Shown: positions 46,100 through 59,401, numbered from the stretch's first letter. The stretch: 64,000 bases of DNA from Lentinus brumalis (GCA_001792895.1 MARA01000051.1:186001-250000); one strand, 5' to 3'. Program-made: numbers and translations. Notes: generated by a model not told the origin, from the sequence alone.

Positions 46100-47587
46100 C
46101 TCGTAAAACCACCGTGGGAGCCTGTGGGATCTTGCCACGACCCATGGGTGGCTCCCTATCGATAAATCCTCCAGCTCTGTATGGAGACCTGCGGGTTCAA
46201 CGTTCCATTTCCGGTCTTACAAATCACTGATATCTTTTGACAAAAAGCCAAGCCGTACGCCCTTTGTCAGCCGCGGGTTGCGAAGTGGGTGCAGTCCTGC
46301 AGAACATACACGAACCTTCTTGCAGCTCAGACGAGTGCGAAGACTTCGTTGAATCCGATCTACCGGGGCATGAGAAGGCCACGACAACCTGCGAAGTTCT
46401 GGGAAAGCTGCCGTGGCGTGCTACTGCGAACGGAAGAATGTATGCTTACACCACATCCACTCCTCAGATCTGTTCTCTCAAACGACTAACATATTTCTAT
46501 GTCGCGTGGGCTCCTACTCAGCAACCTGCGGGAGGGTGTAGGCGCTAGATCACAGCGCGGGTGCTACGCAGGCGCTAAAGTACTCACCTCTTCCTCAACT
46601 TCCATCTCACCGACTCCAGAGTCTCTGCTTTTACACTCAATGGTTTTTGCTCTATCAGTATAGACTTGGCTTATATGCACAAATCTATATGAACTTTACT
46701 TTGCTGCGGCAGCGATGACTTGGCACGCGACGACAACACTGGCAGCATCTGCGTCGACGGCGGTAGGTACATATGAGACCATCAGTGGGATCCAGGTACA
46801 CGATCGGCCTTACTACTCAATGCGAGTCTTCTGCTCGAAAGCGGTGAGTACCAGCATACATATTCGTCGAAAATGTCGTCGCTCATCTGAGTTATACAGC
46901 ACTACGTACACATGCGGCGCGTGATTTTACGCTCTGCGGCTGCTTGATCGTGCGACGTCGCTCCTGCCAGTACCTGAGGCACCTCGTTCAGGAACTGTTG
47001 TGCCAGCATACGCTGCTACAAGAGATGGCACTAGAACACGTCGTTCGTGCCTTGGCTCTAGGCTTCCTCAAGGCTTGGAAGGGAAGAGGACCAGAACGGC
47101 CGTGGCAACTCTGTGGCTGGATATGTAGGATAGGACTTTCCGAGGATACACCGCTTACAGTACGTCTTCGCGACCTTTGAGCTCACATGCAACTCACATG
47201 TCCCAGATGTCCTGCCTCTGATTGTTATCGGGCGCTGAGCACAGGTGAGCACCTTTGCATCTTAACCCCTTTTCTTCGTGCCGCGTTCCCGAGCACGAAG
47301 CAGAGACGGCAGCTTCTCCCAGTCGAAGCATACTGACTTAGTATCGCAAAACCTGGGATCGTTTTGCACACCTGTCTAGCGTTCTGAGACCCACAAATCA
47401 GCAATCATCAGTTCAAACGTCCTATGTGAATGCGTCGTGATCTTGCCCATGCGTCGAATACGCAACAGAAGAGGCGGCTGACTGGTCAATCAATCGGCTA
47501 CACCACCATCCGCGGGTACCAACTTCCAAGAGCTAGAAGAGGTTTCGGGTAAACTTCGGAGCGACTCCATGGGGTGCTCTGATCCTG

Positions 47588-47593
47588 TATAAG
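47588..47593 (+). promoter_or_regulatory. TATA box of the GH3 gene
   Basis: TATAAG lies 86 nt before the GH3 ATG. Confidence 0.6.
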
Positions 47594-47678
47594 AACTGGA
47601 AACCCACGGGGCGATTCCCTTTACCCCCTCCTCCCTACAGAACTTGCGCACTCGAGGGAAATCAATCACATCACAGCC

Positions 47679-50600
47679 ATGCCTCCCTCAGACTTCGCCA
47701 AGGCGTCCATCTCCGATGTGGTCGAGCAACTGACCACTGACGAAGCGATTCTGCTCACGGCTGGCGTTGGTTTCTGGCACACACACGCTGTTCCTCGTCT
47801 CGGAATTCCTGCAATCAAAGTCACCGATGGTCCCAACGGTATGTTGGTCGCATAATGATGAGAGGTCCACGCTGAGCTCTACTCCTCATCAGGTGCTCGC
47901 GGTAACTACTTCTTCATGAGCACCCCCGCGAAGTGCTTGCCAAGCGCAACCGCGATGGCCGCTACCTTCGACACCGCACTCATCGAGCGCGTAAGCCGCG
48001 AGCTCCTCGCCGAAGAGGTGAAGCTCAAGGCTGCGTCTGTCCTGCTTGGCCCGACATGCAACATCCAGCGCAACCCGCTCGGGGACGCTCGTTCGAGTCG
48101 TACTCCGAGGACCCCCATCTCTCCGGCATGGTCGCTGCGGCGTACTGTAAGGGTCTCCAGGAGGGCGGGATTGGCGCCTGCATCAAACATTTTGTCGGGA
48201 ACGACAAAGAGAACGATCGCTTCGGCTACGACTCGACAATGACCGAGCGTGCGCTGAGGGAGATCTACCTTATGCCGTTCATGCTGGCGGAGAAATACGC
48301 CAAGCCCTGGGCGTTCATGACTGCGTAGGTATCGTCGTGTTCTTGAGCTGGGCCTTCGCTCACATCCAGTGCTGACAGGTACAACCGGGTGAACGGGACA
48401 CACGTATCCGAAAATCCCTACATTATCGGCGATATGCTCCGGAAAGAGTGGGGCAGCAACGCCACGGTCATGAGCGACTGGTACGTTCCTCTGCCAGGAC
48501 TCCGATGGGATGACTTGAATCAACTTGCTCGCCTTATACAGGTTTGGTGTCTACTCAATTGACCACGCCATCAATGCCGGTCTTGACCTCGAGATGCCCG
48601 GAACGAACAAGTGGCGTACCCTTAATCTCATGAATCGCTCGTGAGTGTCCTATCTTTATTATCCACCACTCTTACTGACGCAAACTCGCCGAACACAGAA
48701 TTGAGAGCAGAAAGATCACAAAGCGTACAGTCAAGGAACGCGCCGCCAAGGTCCTCGAACTCGTGCAGAAGTGCGCTGCTGCAGCTCCCGAGGTGCGTTC
48801 AAGAGCCTACTTGAAGTACTGGGAGGATCGCTGACTGTCGCCCAGGTGCTGGACGGAGATCGCGTGGAGAAGACTGGTGACCGTCAGAGCGGAAGGGAGA
48901 TCATGACCAAGGTCGCCAGCGAGTCCATCGTCCTTTTGAAGAACGAAGGAGGTATTCTTCCCTTGAAGCCCAAGGTGAGCGACCCGGAGTAATGTCGTAT
49001 CGTGTCTTGACGTGATGCCTCGATGTCACAGGAGCAAGGTTTGAAGAAGATCGCTATCATAGGCGGGAATGCGAAGGCGACTGTGCTCAGCGGAGGTGGA
49101 TCTGCGGCGCTGAAGCCGAGCTTCTTCGTCACGCCGTACGAGGGCATCGTCTCTGCTCTCGGCGACGTCGCTCCCGACGTCGAGGTCACGTACTCCGAGG
49201 GTGCACGAGGTATGTCGTCCACGCACGAACCGATAAGCAGATTTGCTCATCCTGTTCCACGCAGCGTACATGCAGATGCCGACTCTGGAGAACGAGATCG
49301 TGACTGAAGACGGCAAGCCCGGCTGGACAGGCTACTTCCACTCTCACGAGGACAACGATAGCATGACGCCGCTGGATGCCGTCACAGCAACGCGCTATAT
49401 CGACGAGACGCGGGTCTTCTTGAGGTACCTCGCATGTCCTGAAACCAATCAGCATTCTGGCTGACGTCTCCCGATAGCGACGACTACCCTCGAGAGCTCA
49501 CGAAAAGGTTCACTCTGCGCCTGCGCGGGTTCCTCAAGCCCCGGGAGACGGACACTGACTTCGAGTTCGGCCTCCTGTCCGCCGGCCGCGCGAAGCTCTT
49601 CATCGACGACCAACTCGTCATCGACAACTGGACGAAGCAGACGCGCGGGCAGGCGTTCTTCAACTGCGGATCGACGGAGGAGACGGGCGTGTTCAAGCTC
49701 AGGGCCGGGGTCAAGCACAAGGTGTTCGTCGAGTTCTGCAACGTGCGCGCGCCCGCGGACGAGGACCCCGTCGAGGCGCTTATGGACGCGAACGGGGGTG
49801 TGCGTCTTGGCGGCGCAGAGGTGCAGCACCCGGACGAGCTGATGGCGACCGCCGTGAAGCTCGCGCAGGAGGCGGACGCGGTCATCGCCGTCGTCGGGCT
49901 GAACGCAGACTGGGAGACGGAGGGGTACGACCGGACGACGCTGGCGCTCCCGGGGCGGACGGACGAGCTCGTGCGGAAGGTGGCGGCGGCGAACAGGCGC
50001 ACGATCGTCGTGACGCAGAGCGGGTCGAGCATCACGATGCCGTGGGCGGACGAGGTGGCTGCGATCGTGCATGCGTGGTACCTGGGGAATGCGACGGGGA
50101 CGCGATCGGGCAGGTGCTCGCGGGCAAGGTGAACCCGAGCGGGAGGCTGTCGTTGTCGTTCCCGAAGCGGCTGGAGGACGTGCCTAGCCACGGACACTTC
50201 CACCACGAGCACGGCAAGGTGAGCGTTGTCGCGGAGTCGTGCTGCTCGTTGCTGATGCGTCGTTGTAGCTGTGGTATGGCGAAGACCTCTACGTGGTGCG
50301 TATCGTCTGGTGATACGCAATGAGGCGGTCTGCTTACCTCTGTTATAGGGCTACAAGCACTATCATCACCGTGGCATCGAGCCGCAGTGGCACTTCGGGT
50401 ACGTCCGCTCCTGGTGTCGATTTCACGGTCACTGACGAGCATTCCAGCCACGGCCTCTCGTACACGACGTTCGAGCAGTCCGACCTCTCCATCTCCGAGC
50501 CGAAGATCGCAAATGGCGACGTCAGCATCACCGCGTCCGTCAAGGCCACGAACACCGGCAGCGTCGCGGGCACCGAAGTCGTGCAGCTCTACGTCTCGCT

Positions 50601-50862
50601 CCCGACGACGTCCGAGCTCACGCACCCGCCGCTGATGCTCAAGGCGTTCGCGAAGGTCGTCGACCTCGCCCCGGGCAAGAGCGCGACCGTCAGCCTCGCG
50701 CTCGACAAGTACGCGGTGTCGTACTGGGAGGAGCGCATCGCGCGCTGGGTCGTCGAGGACGGCGTGTACCGGGTGCGGGTGGGGAGCAGCAGCGCACCGG
50801 CCGCGCTGAAGCTGTCTGCGGAGTTCAAGATGCCGAAGCGGTTCGAGTGGAACGGGCTGTGA
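47679..50862 (+). CDS. GH3 beta-glucosidase with PA14 insert, intracellular; two single-base frame breaks
   Basis: About ten exons from [10 protein letters not shown] to KRFEWNGL encode roughly 850 residues. In order: the N-terminal GH3 barrel with [40 protein letters not shown] and the nucleophile Asp in VMSDWFGVYS; the second alpha/beta domain with [15 protein letters not shown]; a PA14 domain inserted around [20 protein letters not shown]; the likely acid/base Glu in [22 protein letters not shown]; and a C-terminal fibronectin-III-like domain. It hydrolyses terminal beta-glucosides. There is no signal peptide, so the enzyme should be cytosolic, as for many PA14-containing GH3s. The frame breaks at GGGG 48081-48084 and GGGG 50096-50099. 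Adding one G at each site rejoins perfectly conserved sequence, which suggests assembly errors rather than a pseudogene. Confidence 0.85.
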
Positions 50863-50967
50863 CGGTGCTCGGGTGCAGGCACGGGCGGCGGCCGGTAGCC
50901 TCGTGTGCGCGTAGCGGGCCATCAGCGGACTGCGAACGAGATGCACCAGATGCAAGCTGGACCTTAG

Positions 50968-51085
50968 GGCACTCTGGGGCGGTATATTGACGGTGTGGGT
51001 CTGGGGGCGGTATAGGGTATGAGGGGGTATAGCGGTGGGTGTGAGGGGCGGTATATCGGCGGTGGGTGTGAGGGGGCAGATATGG
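50968..51085. repeat. GGTATA / GGGTGTGAGGG-rich minisatellite
   Basis: Irregular repeats of GGGCGGTATA and GGTGGGTGTGAGGGG on the plus strand, about 120 bp. The G-runs could fold into a quadruplex. Confidence 0.7.
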
Positions 51086-54058
51086 TGGGTACTCTGCGAG
51101 CACTGGCTGCGTTGGAGACCTGGAAGAGTGGACATATATTTTATGCACTCAAGGCGGAGAGCGCGTGAGGGATGCGCACTTGCAACAGCGGAGGTATGTC
51201 AAGGCATATATTCGCGGCCCAGTCTACCAACTACACAGGAAGAAACGGGTGTTCGCGACGGGCGCCTATCGCGTGACTTGCCGCGTTTCTCTCGCCGTGA
51301 CTCTCGTCCAGACCACCACGACCACGACCGCGTCTGCCCTCCCGCTCTCCTCTCGCAGCTCTGCAACACCACGACTGCGTCTGCCTTCTCGCTCTCCTCT
51401 CGCAGCTCTGCACCTCCTGCTTCTGGACAGACTCTGCAGAAAATATGTCGTCAGTTATCTCTCCGGTATGGTGATACATGCACCAGCCACGGAGGCTCAC
51501 CTGGGACGGACTAACCGACACGATTCCAGAAGTTGAGGCGGCAAGAAGACAGATCGCCGGAAGCCAATATACTCGAACGCAAGAAGCACCGACAAACGGC
51601 CAGTCTGCTGAGAACGGACGCGGGAGAACGAAGGTGCGTACTTGAACTCCGTCGCAGTGTCGGCGACTCGCGAAGTCGACGTGGACACCATGTTGCACAT
51701 ACCTGTCGCCGCCAGATGCAGGACGGCGTGCGATGGGATGCCGCCGGATGAGCCGGGGCAACGTAGCTCGAAAGCGCACGGCTGCCTCGGGTCCTCACAA
51801 CGCGCTGACGGTACGTACCTCCTCACAAGCTGAGCCCCGCGGCCTTCGAACCCGCTGCTGCTCGTCAAGGCGGCCGGAGCACGGATGCTACATCATCATA
51901 ATGGTCAGTGCGAGCGACGTCGAATGCGACGAGGTACATACTAGTCGCGTGCTAACAATACTCCTCGGGGAACGTTGAAGTCCGGACGGGCAGCCGCGTA
52001 GCGTCGACAGACACACCTGTGCGTGCACGTCCGGGACACGTAGCTGGAGCCAGCGGTGGCGTCTACATTACATCCAGGCGCGATGTCGAGCTGACGACAC
52101 CGGACGCGGCGGTTGGAAACTCCTCAGCAGCGTACTCGAGCTCTATGTTCAAGTATGAGCAGCGGGTCAACGCAGAGCTCGGTGAGGAGATAGCGGACTC
52201 GACAGACCTTCTCGATGCCGCTGGGCAGGCCGGCATGGGAGCTTGATGTCTGGTCGTGCGGGAAGAGCGATCCCGACGCGTGCCTCTGTCCGGGACATGG
52301 TGAGTAGAACTCCATACCGGGTATCCGTCATGGACATAGCTCGAGTGCTCACCTACAGACGGGGCGTCGTCGTCACCAGAGTGGAAGTCGACTCCCGTGT
52401 ACGCATACGAAGGGCGGAACCAACATTGAGGTAGCCTGGCAGGTGATGGTGGGGGGAAACCGTGAGGTGTGTCGGCGGAAGACAAGAGGGCATGCCTGTA
52501 TCCCGGAGGTCCCTCTGAGCTCCGGAGGCGGTGACATCTTCCATGCATACAGTTATCCCGTCTTCCCGTGTGCCTTCAAGACGCGCATCGCGATGCCACC
52601 GGACGTCGCGTCATCCTGGGAGTAAGTGGTTCGTATTCGGCAGAGCTCGCACTATGCCGGACGGGCTTGTTAGCCTCACCCAGGCTGCATGTCAGACTCG
52701 GCTGTTGGGAAGCGGGCGCAAACACCGCGTGGAAAGTTCAGCCAGCGTGCAATCATAGGCATGGAAGCGCACCGGATCTCACGCTGCAATTCTTTTCGGG
52801 AGAATGCAGACGCTGCGCGACGAGGAGGGTGCCACATAGATATGTGTGTATACAGTGATATCTGGGTTCTGGCACTGACGGTCATACCTCTGATACCGTT
52901 CTCTGCGCGGGATGGCATGGTCATTTGGGGAGAGCACTGTGGACGGAAGCGACGAGGAAGCGAGTGAGTATCGCGGAGGATGTCCATCTCACGGCCCTGC
53001 AATCCAAGGTACTTACAATGGAACCGGCATCCAATCCCGGACACGCGTCGCGACGCGGGTGACACGGTCATGTGACCGTGTCGTTCATTGATTCCGTATA
53101 CTTGCGCTCTCCCCTTCGGTAGCTTCTGAGTGTATGGTGCTTCTTGCGCACTCTATCTCATGGTATGTATTTCGAGAATAATTAGCTGCAGAGCTGATGT
53201 GCTGGCACAGTAATTAGTCTCGCACGCAGCTGCGCAATCGGGACCCTCACGGTATCTCTTGACCCGAAAAGGCGGCGCGAAGATAGAGCGGACATACACG
53301 CAACACAACTACAGAAATAGTTATACCAGACTGGTACCGCTTGTAGGCACGTTGGTTATCGCTGGTATGGAAGGAGTCACTTTGGCGAGGTTACTGATCT
53401 CACGCGGAAGAGAACAAGGCCACATGCACCGGCCTGGTTTGGCTCATCGGCAGACTCCCGGAAACCGATACGGACAGAAGATCAGGAGAGTCTGTGCACC
53501 TATGCCTCCCACGGTGGCCCTCTACTTAGCCTTGCCTGATCCGTCGGAACTGCGCCTCTAGTACGAAGGCTTCTCAGCCTGTCCCCGTACTCTTCGCCAA
53601 TTCTCTGGTCAATTCCCTTATCTCTAGACGATTAGATCAGTCTTTTACTGTCCTTCCGGTATGTTGCTATCAATGATACTTCTTATGTCTCCCCTGCCTC
53701 TTTCGTGCATTCCGGCGGCTTCCCGCCTCACGGCGCTGTTGTTCCCCTATTGAGGCAAGTCGCGCCCCCTTCCCTTTTGAGTATTCTAACCACTTCTATG
53801 TTACAGCTGAGTTTTTGGTCGCGTAGTCTGCGTCCCCGAGAGCGCTCTCCCAGGCCCTCCCCCGCCCGAGAGCGCCCTCCCTCCGCCACGCAAGCGCCCC
53901 CCCCTCCGCCCAACAACAGACTATGCTGCGTGCTCGCTGTCGCGGTCATCGCCACCCTTCCTGGCCGCCCGCCATACCCTCCTTCTCCGCGGTCTGCCCG
54001 ACATGCAGCGTCGCGCATCGCCAGGCTTGTCGCTGCTACAGAAGCGCGGGGTCGAGTA

Positions 54059-54120
54059 TCGGGGCGTCGGGTGTCGGGGCGTCGGGATGTCGGGGCGTCA
54101 GAGCGTCGGGGCATCCGGGG
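54059..54120. repeat. GTCGGGGC-type minisatellite
   Basis: Six or so variants of (G)GGGCGTCGGGTGTC in tandem over about 60 bp. Confidence 0.7.
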
Positions 54121-54968
54121 TGTATGTTGCCGTGGGTTATCGCTATGGCGCCTCTCCTCAGTCTGGGAAGCATGACGAGGTACGGTACCGGTTGCACTTC
54201 TTGCAGTTCTGATAGAAGGTTGACGTGAACACCCTTTTTAGCTTTTACGTCCGGGAAGCTCGGCTCCCAACATCTCCTCCTCAGCCCGCCTCTGGAGCAT
54301 CTCCTCCCAGTGTCCTTGAGCTGCAAGGAACACATAGATGGGGTGCTGGGACACGCCATAGACTGCGTACTGGCGGAGGGATCCACGGAGCGGGAGGGGA
54401 GGTAGGACCTCTAATGCCACCTGCGAGCGAGAGACCGGAAGGTAATCGGTTCCGACGCAACTTCTTGCAGCCGGTCAAGACATTTTCTGGCTTGAACGTT
54501 GAACGCTCGTCCGGTGGCGCGCATTGAGCGGCGTGTGTCGGGGCTCAGGATTGTGGCTATGGTCTCACTGTGAAGTGGCGAGATGGGCCCGCAAGGCTCG
54601 ATACTGTACTGTATCTATTTACTAGTAGCGTGTGCGTACGGTTACCACGGCGGTCTCTGGTGGCGAGCTGTGGCGCATGGTTAATTGTTGCCCGTGCATG
54701 TTCCGCATCTTTGCTCGCCGTTGATGTGCTGTTACGATATTGATGGCAGTTAGATGTGAGATCCTCTGCTGTATATTGTTTTGGAGTCTATGGCATGAAT
54801 CTTTCGAGTTCTAGCAGGAGAGAGTTCAGTATGTAGAAGTTCAGAACATACCAGTGGTGGCGGTGTAATATGTGGCGCCCGCTCCCTTCGCCCCGTTGCA
54901 ACCTGTCGCGACTCTTAGTCCGCGCCAACATAAGCACATCTCGCTGCTTGCCCTACCCTCCTACCTCG

Positions 54969-57900
54969 ATGAGCAACAGAAAATCACGCAGTTATGTCTC
55001 TTCCTCTGTCGATGTTCGCACTGCTCGTGGCTTTGGACGGGCTGTCTCAACCAGCAACCTGAAGTTATCGCAAAGTCACAAGCGGAAGAAAGAGGCGTCG
55101 CGATTCAGACTTGAACAGATATCTGGTACGTTGTTTGGTATCTCTATATCGTACTTGACTGACATGTGCGCGCTCCTACAGGGCTGAGCTTTGAAAAACG
55201 ACAGCAACTTACAGACGGCTTGACAGGGATGGATATTGATGACGAGGACGAGAATGCCATGTGGACTGTCCCTCCGGGTGAGGAGGGGATGTTTCTGGAC
55301 CATGCAGGCGAAGAAGATGAGCTTTATAGGGAGATTTTTCAGTGCGACCCCCTTCCGCAGTGAGTCAGTTGTTCGTCCATGCTTTCCATGTCTGATCTTT
55401 GCCAGCAAACGCCACGATCCGCGTACCCGTCATGACCGCACACAACAGCAAAATTCCGACTGGGATCATCAATTAGAAGACATGGTATCGGCGTATCTTA
55501 CTTGGCAAGCCAATCTCCCTCCCTCCAGCGGCACCGACGCACCAGAGCCCGAGGGTCTACCATTCGAGATCACGGCCGTTAATTTCTTCGGTGTGTTCTC
55601 GCCTCCTAAGCCCTTGAGCAGTACCAAGAGAATGTACTTACAGTTGTCTTACAGACACCGAGAAACGGGTATTCTCCCGCCATACATCGTCGACTACAGC
55701 TAACATCGCGCTCATCCTCCACGGGTATCTCGGGACGGCCCCAATTACCCCCTCTGTCGCTCTCTCTTTCCAAGTCCTCGAGACGTATCGACAATACCAT
55801 CGTGTGTGCCCTCGCCTGAGTATCCAAGCGCATGTCCGGGCTCTATGCCACCTCCATCGAGTGCGTAAATGTCCGCAATAATCACACATCATTACTGACA
55901 TATCTATTGGAAGGTGCCCTTCTGGCGAGGGCTTGTCGAGCAGTTCAGCCGCACCTACGACGTGTACCTAAGCATTCTCCACGGCATTGACTGTCGCGTT
56001 CGCTCTGCGCTGAAGCAGGACGGCCCCGATTGGCGCATGCGTAATGCGTGCGCGCCGTGCTTATATAATCTCGAGGGCGAGGCGAAGTTGAAGAACTCGC
56101 TCTTGGTGACGATGGACGGTAACCAGAGTTTGAAGCTCGTCGACAGCGCTTTTCGTTCTGGAACTCCACTGGCCGATTCCCGGTACGCCCGCACCGACTT
56201 TTGGATTCCGGCGGCACAAGTCGACCTCTTCAAGGACGAAGTTGGTCAGGCCAAGGTATGTACTCGTTCGCGCCCTTGAGATTTAGACCGGCTCACTGTC
56301 ATATAGCGGGCTGCAATAGCCAACGGTAGTGGGGAAAGTGCACCGGCGGCGAGCGAAGATGTCGTCATCGAAGGTCTGCAACTTGACGACAGTCAATCGC
56401 CTGATGAAGTCGCTTCAATCTGCGTAGAACGATGGCGTAACGCCGGCCCAGAAGCGCGCAAGAAGATGTTCGCTTTATTTGCCGTCAGCGGGATCTTTGT
56501 CTGCTTGTGTCGCCATGGTCACATCCTCATCATGTGTGACATGGTGCGCAGCGGTGAATTGTAAGTCCTCATGCTTGACTGTTCTGACGTGCGATTGACG
56601 TTGTACAGGATGAAGTACCCCTTAGCCATTATCAGCAAGCTGCTTGAAGTCTACGGGCCCGACATCCTTGTTGGGTACGACATAGGTTGTGAGTTTTCGA
56701 AGACCCTTGAGAACAGCTGTCTTGGCCGCCAAGCGAGGGAGAAGCACCTACGCTGCATCGTCCCCGCGTTCCATGGGCATAGCCACAACCGGGGCTGCCA
56801 AGTTCGCTTCCTGCCTCTCTACTTCGAGGGGGCGGGGAAGGAGGACTTCGAAGGATGCGAGCGTCTCTTCTCCGAGTCCAACGGACTTGCGGCAGGTACC
56901 AGGCTGGCAACACCCTTCCACCGTCACCAAGCAATTGAACAGTTCGCAGCTTTCTGGAGCTTTCAAAAGCATGCGGAGTCCGGTGAGCGAACCCCGCTTC
57001 ATCACCGACTGTTCATCTCGCTGACGTTTACATGCGCAGGGAACTTTATCTACAACAACTACAAGCAGTCACTCGACATCCTGGCCTCTGATGGCGCTGC
57101 GTTCAGTGCCTTCGCTGCTAAGCTCAAGATCACTCACGACGACTGTGACCGCTACCTTGAGCAGGAACGCGAATACCTTATCAAGCGCAAGTCCGAGCCG
57201 CCAGAAGTCGCTGCGAAGATCGACTACGTTGCGGCTCTTGTGCGCCTGGAAACAGCTGGGTGAGTCACTATCACGGCTGTATGCGCCAATTACTCATCTC
57301 GCCTCAGTGTCAAGGCGTCTGTTGCGAAGAGGGCGGCGGAGGCCATCGACCCGTTCGTCATCAACAACAACGCCGGTGCTGCGAGCAAGCGCGACACGGA
57401 GATAAGGCGTATCCGCACACATGCGCGCACCACCCACTCGCGTTGGGCAATCGCCGAGGAAGAGGTCCTCTGCATTGAGGAGGACCTAGATATCCCCACG
57501 CGCTGGCTACCGGGTTCACCGGAATACATTGCCGGCATCCAGGAGTTAGGATGCAGGAAGTATCGTTGCGCTCTGGACAACCTTGAGCGTCTGGTTGTCC
57601 AGCGGATGTTTGAGCTTTCGAAGCTTGGGATGAGCGGCATAGGTATGCTCTCACTACGTAGGATAGTAGATCTGGTTGGCAACTGACATATTGTGCAGGC
57701 TACAAGCTACGCGAGAAGATTGGGAAGGCGTTGAAGAACCGCGCAGAAGCTATTCGCAGCGCTCTTGACGAGTACAACCGTTGCGCAAGTGCCCTCAAGC
57801 CACCACGCCCAGCGCTCAGCTGGCACGACGTCATGCAGATGGCGTCGCTCGCGGAGTTTGATCTGCTGCGCGACGCTCGCGAAGATATCCGTGAGATTCC

Positions 57901-58375
57901 CTGGGCTCAGCGCCTCCATCGGGAGGCCATGAACCTGCACTTCAACATGAAGCGGGCGCAGGAGGAGATCGAACGGCTGAATGTGGAGATACCGCGACTG
58001 TTCACCGCGTTGATTGACCGCCATCACGACCTCAAGAAGGCCATTGCCAGCACTCCTGACCCAGCGCTCACGCACGAGCTTGAATTACGGTGGGAATACG
58101 AGGACCGCATCAGTGCGCGTATCGCCGCACGACTCTATGAGACCTCGAGGCTCGCAGGGTTCTCGGGTAAGGTGGCTGCTGGGAAACATGTGGGACGCGA
58201 GACGGATGGATCGGAGACGTCGTTGCCGACGTGGGCGTGTCTTCAAGTTGCTCCTTCCACCCAATCACCTGATTCCGCTGAGAGTGAAGACAACGAGCCG
58301 GAAGACAGCATACCCGGTGTAGAGAATGAGTGCGACGCAGTTACTTTGGTAGACCTACTGGACAATCTTGGATAG
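54969..58375 (+). CDS. KDZ (Kyakuja-Dileera-Zisupton) transposase, intact, 975 aa
   Basis: Ten exons: 54969-55125, 55182-55359, 55406-55590, 55655-55860, 55914-56255, 56307-56560, 56609-56982, 57040-57259, 57308-57642, 57699-58375. Every intron is GT-AG and the joined length (2,928 nt) is an exact open frame. The basic N-terminus MSNRKSRSYV is followed by a region with DWRMRNACAPC..NLEGE and LVTMDGNQSLKLVDSAF, the first conserved KDZ segment carrying an acidic residue. Next come MKYPLAIISKLLEVYG, VGYDIGCEFSKTL, IVPAFHGHSHNRGC and YFEGAGKEDFEGCERLFSESN, the KDZ core. The C-terminus is coiled-coil and acidic. These DNA transposases are expanded in basidiomycetes. An alternative upstream ATG at 54870 is in frame. 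The terminal repeats were not located. Confidence 0.88.
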
Positions 58376-58766
58376 ACGTGATCTGCCCTAGTGTACGACA
58401 ATCTGTATCTATTGGCGCAACACGCGCATTCTGCACATGTGATTATCATGCACAAGGTCTACGTGTCTGCACTGCGCCGCTGCGGCAATGTTTCCGTGTA
58501 ATTTACACATACACCGCCGCCCACGAACCCTCACCACGCACCGATACTATTGAATTATGGAGCAAACGGTAGGAGTCATATTCCAGCGTACAAAGGAAAG
58601 ACGAACACGGGACAGCGTGAACATCATGTAGGAGTCTGCCAACGTGTGGTCGAACATCTATTTACTACACAGCTATCCAGTAGAGCAATACGACAGTTTG
58701 TGAGGGTGCACCACGGCTGTTGCAAGCTCGCTGCAACGGCGCATCTTGAGGGCCTTCGAGTTTCCT

Positions 58767-58848
58767 CCGACGGTCCGGAGGTGAGTGCAGATAACGACTT
58801 ACATACGTTTCGGACGGTTCGGAGGTGAGTGTAGATAATGACTTACAT
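58767..58848. repeat. Two-copy tandem repeat, 44 bp period
   Basis: GACGGTCCGGAGGTGAGTGC...ACTTACAT recurs once with a few substitutions (58767-58804 and 58811-58848). Confidence 0.75.
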
Positions 58849-59355
58849 GCAGCATTGATACTTTCCAGCCTCTGCTACTACTTAAGCTCTGACTCTTTGA
58901 CTCTGTCGCCGAGGGCATACACTCTGGCCGAGACGATCATCTACTGGCTTCAAGCAACATCCGGGATGCTTGCACTTGCGCAGATACGACCGAGCTGATG
59001 GTCTGGCCGACCACTTAAGCGATTGAACCTCTCAGGCTGGCAGCCTCCCCCCCCTCACCATGTCGCGCTCCGTCATTTCATTCGTTATCTGCCACAACGT
59101 ACTCAAGATTCAGAATAAAGGTCTTTCATCGCGGACCATCGTGCGCGCTCCGACTTACCTGTAAGGAAATGGCAATGCCCTCTTGAAGACTTGACAGGGG
59201 AGGCCGACTTCCTCATTCAAAGCAGCTCACTCTTCCATTGCCCCGTGGTCCTCGAGGAGGCGCAATGCGGCAGTTTACATAAGGCCGGCGGAGTGAACAC
59301 TATATCACCTTTGATCCCCCAGCTTCGCCACGTCTCCATCGCTCCTCCTCCCACC

Positions 59356-59401
59356 ATGCCCTCTGCCAGCAACGCGAACGCTATAATTCCGCTCTCTGAG
59401 T
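59356..59401 (+). pseudogene. Possible first exon of a host gene cut off by the Helitron
   Basis: ATG in a CCACCATGCC context encodes MPSASNANAIIPLSE followed by a GTACGT donor, with a TATA-like element about 75 nt upstream. No matching second exon is seen before AT-rich transposon sequence starts within about 100 nt. This is an inference from signals only. Confidence 0.35.

Larger units (their letters stand above)
46014..47678. other. Divergent intergenic region SDR / GH3
   Basis: 1.7 kb without a supported gene. The open frames at 46237-46548 and 46944-47180 (+) have no recognisable features. Promoters of both neighbouring genes lie at its ends. Confidence 0.45.
50863..54968. other. 4.1 kb gene-poor region with minisatellites and exon-like scraps
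   Basis: No assignable gene. The GH3 3' flank leads into GGTATA/GGGTGTGAGGG repeats (50,968-51,085), then an imperfect 45 bp direct repeat around 51,330-51,416 (CGCTCTCCTCTCGCAGCTCT twice). A short exon-like stretch at 51,534-51,630 has plausible splice signals. A GTCGGGGC-type minisatellite follows at 54,059-54,120. Open frames here are GC-driven and overlap on both strands. Confidence 0.45.

Noticed and set aside
51534..51630. A single coding exon (EVEAARRQIAG...) as a gene
   Set aside because: Plausible coding composition and splice sites, but no partner exons or family match; left as a note.
53705..54175. A 156-codon frame near the GTCGGGGC minisatellite
   Set aside because: It is composed of low-complexity Pro/Arg/Ser sequence running into the repeat; antisense frames are equally long.
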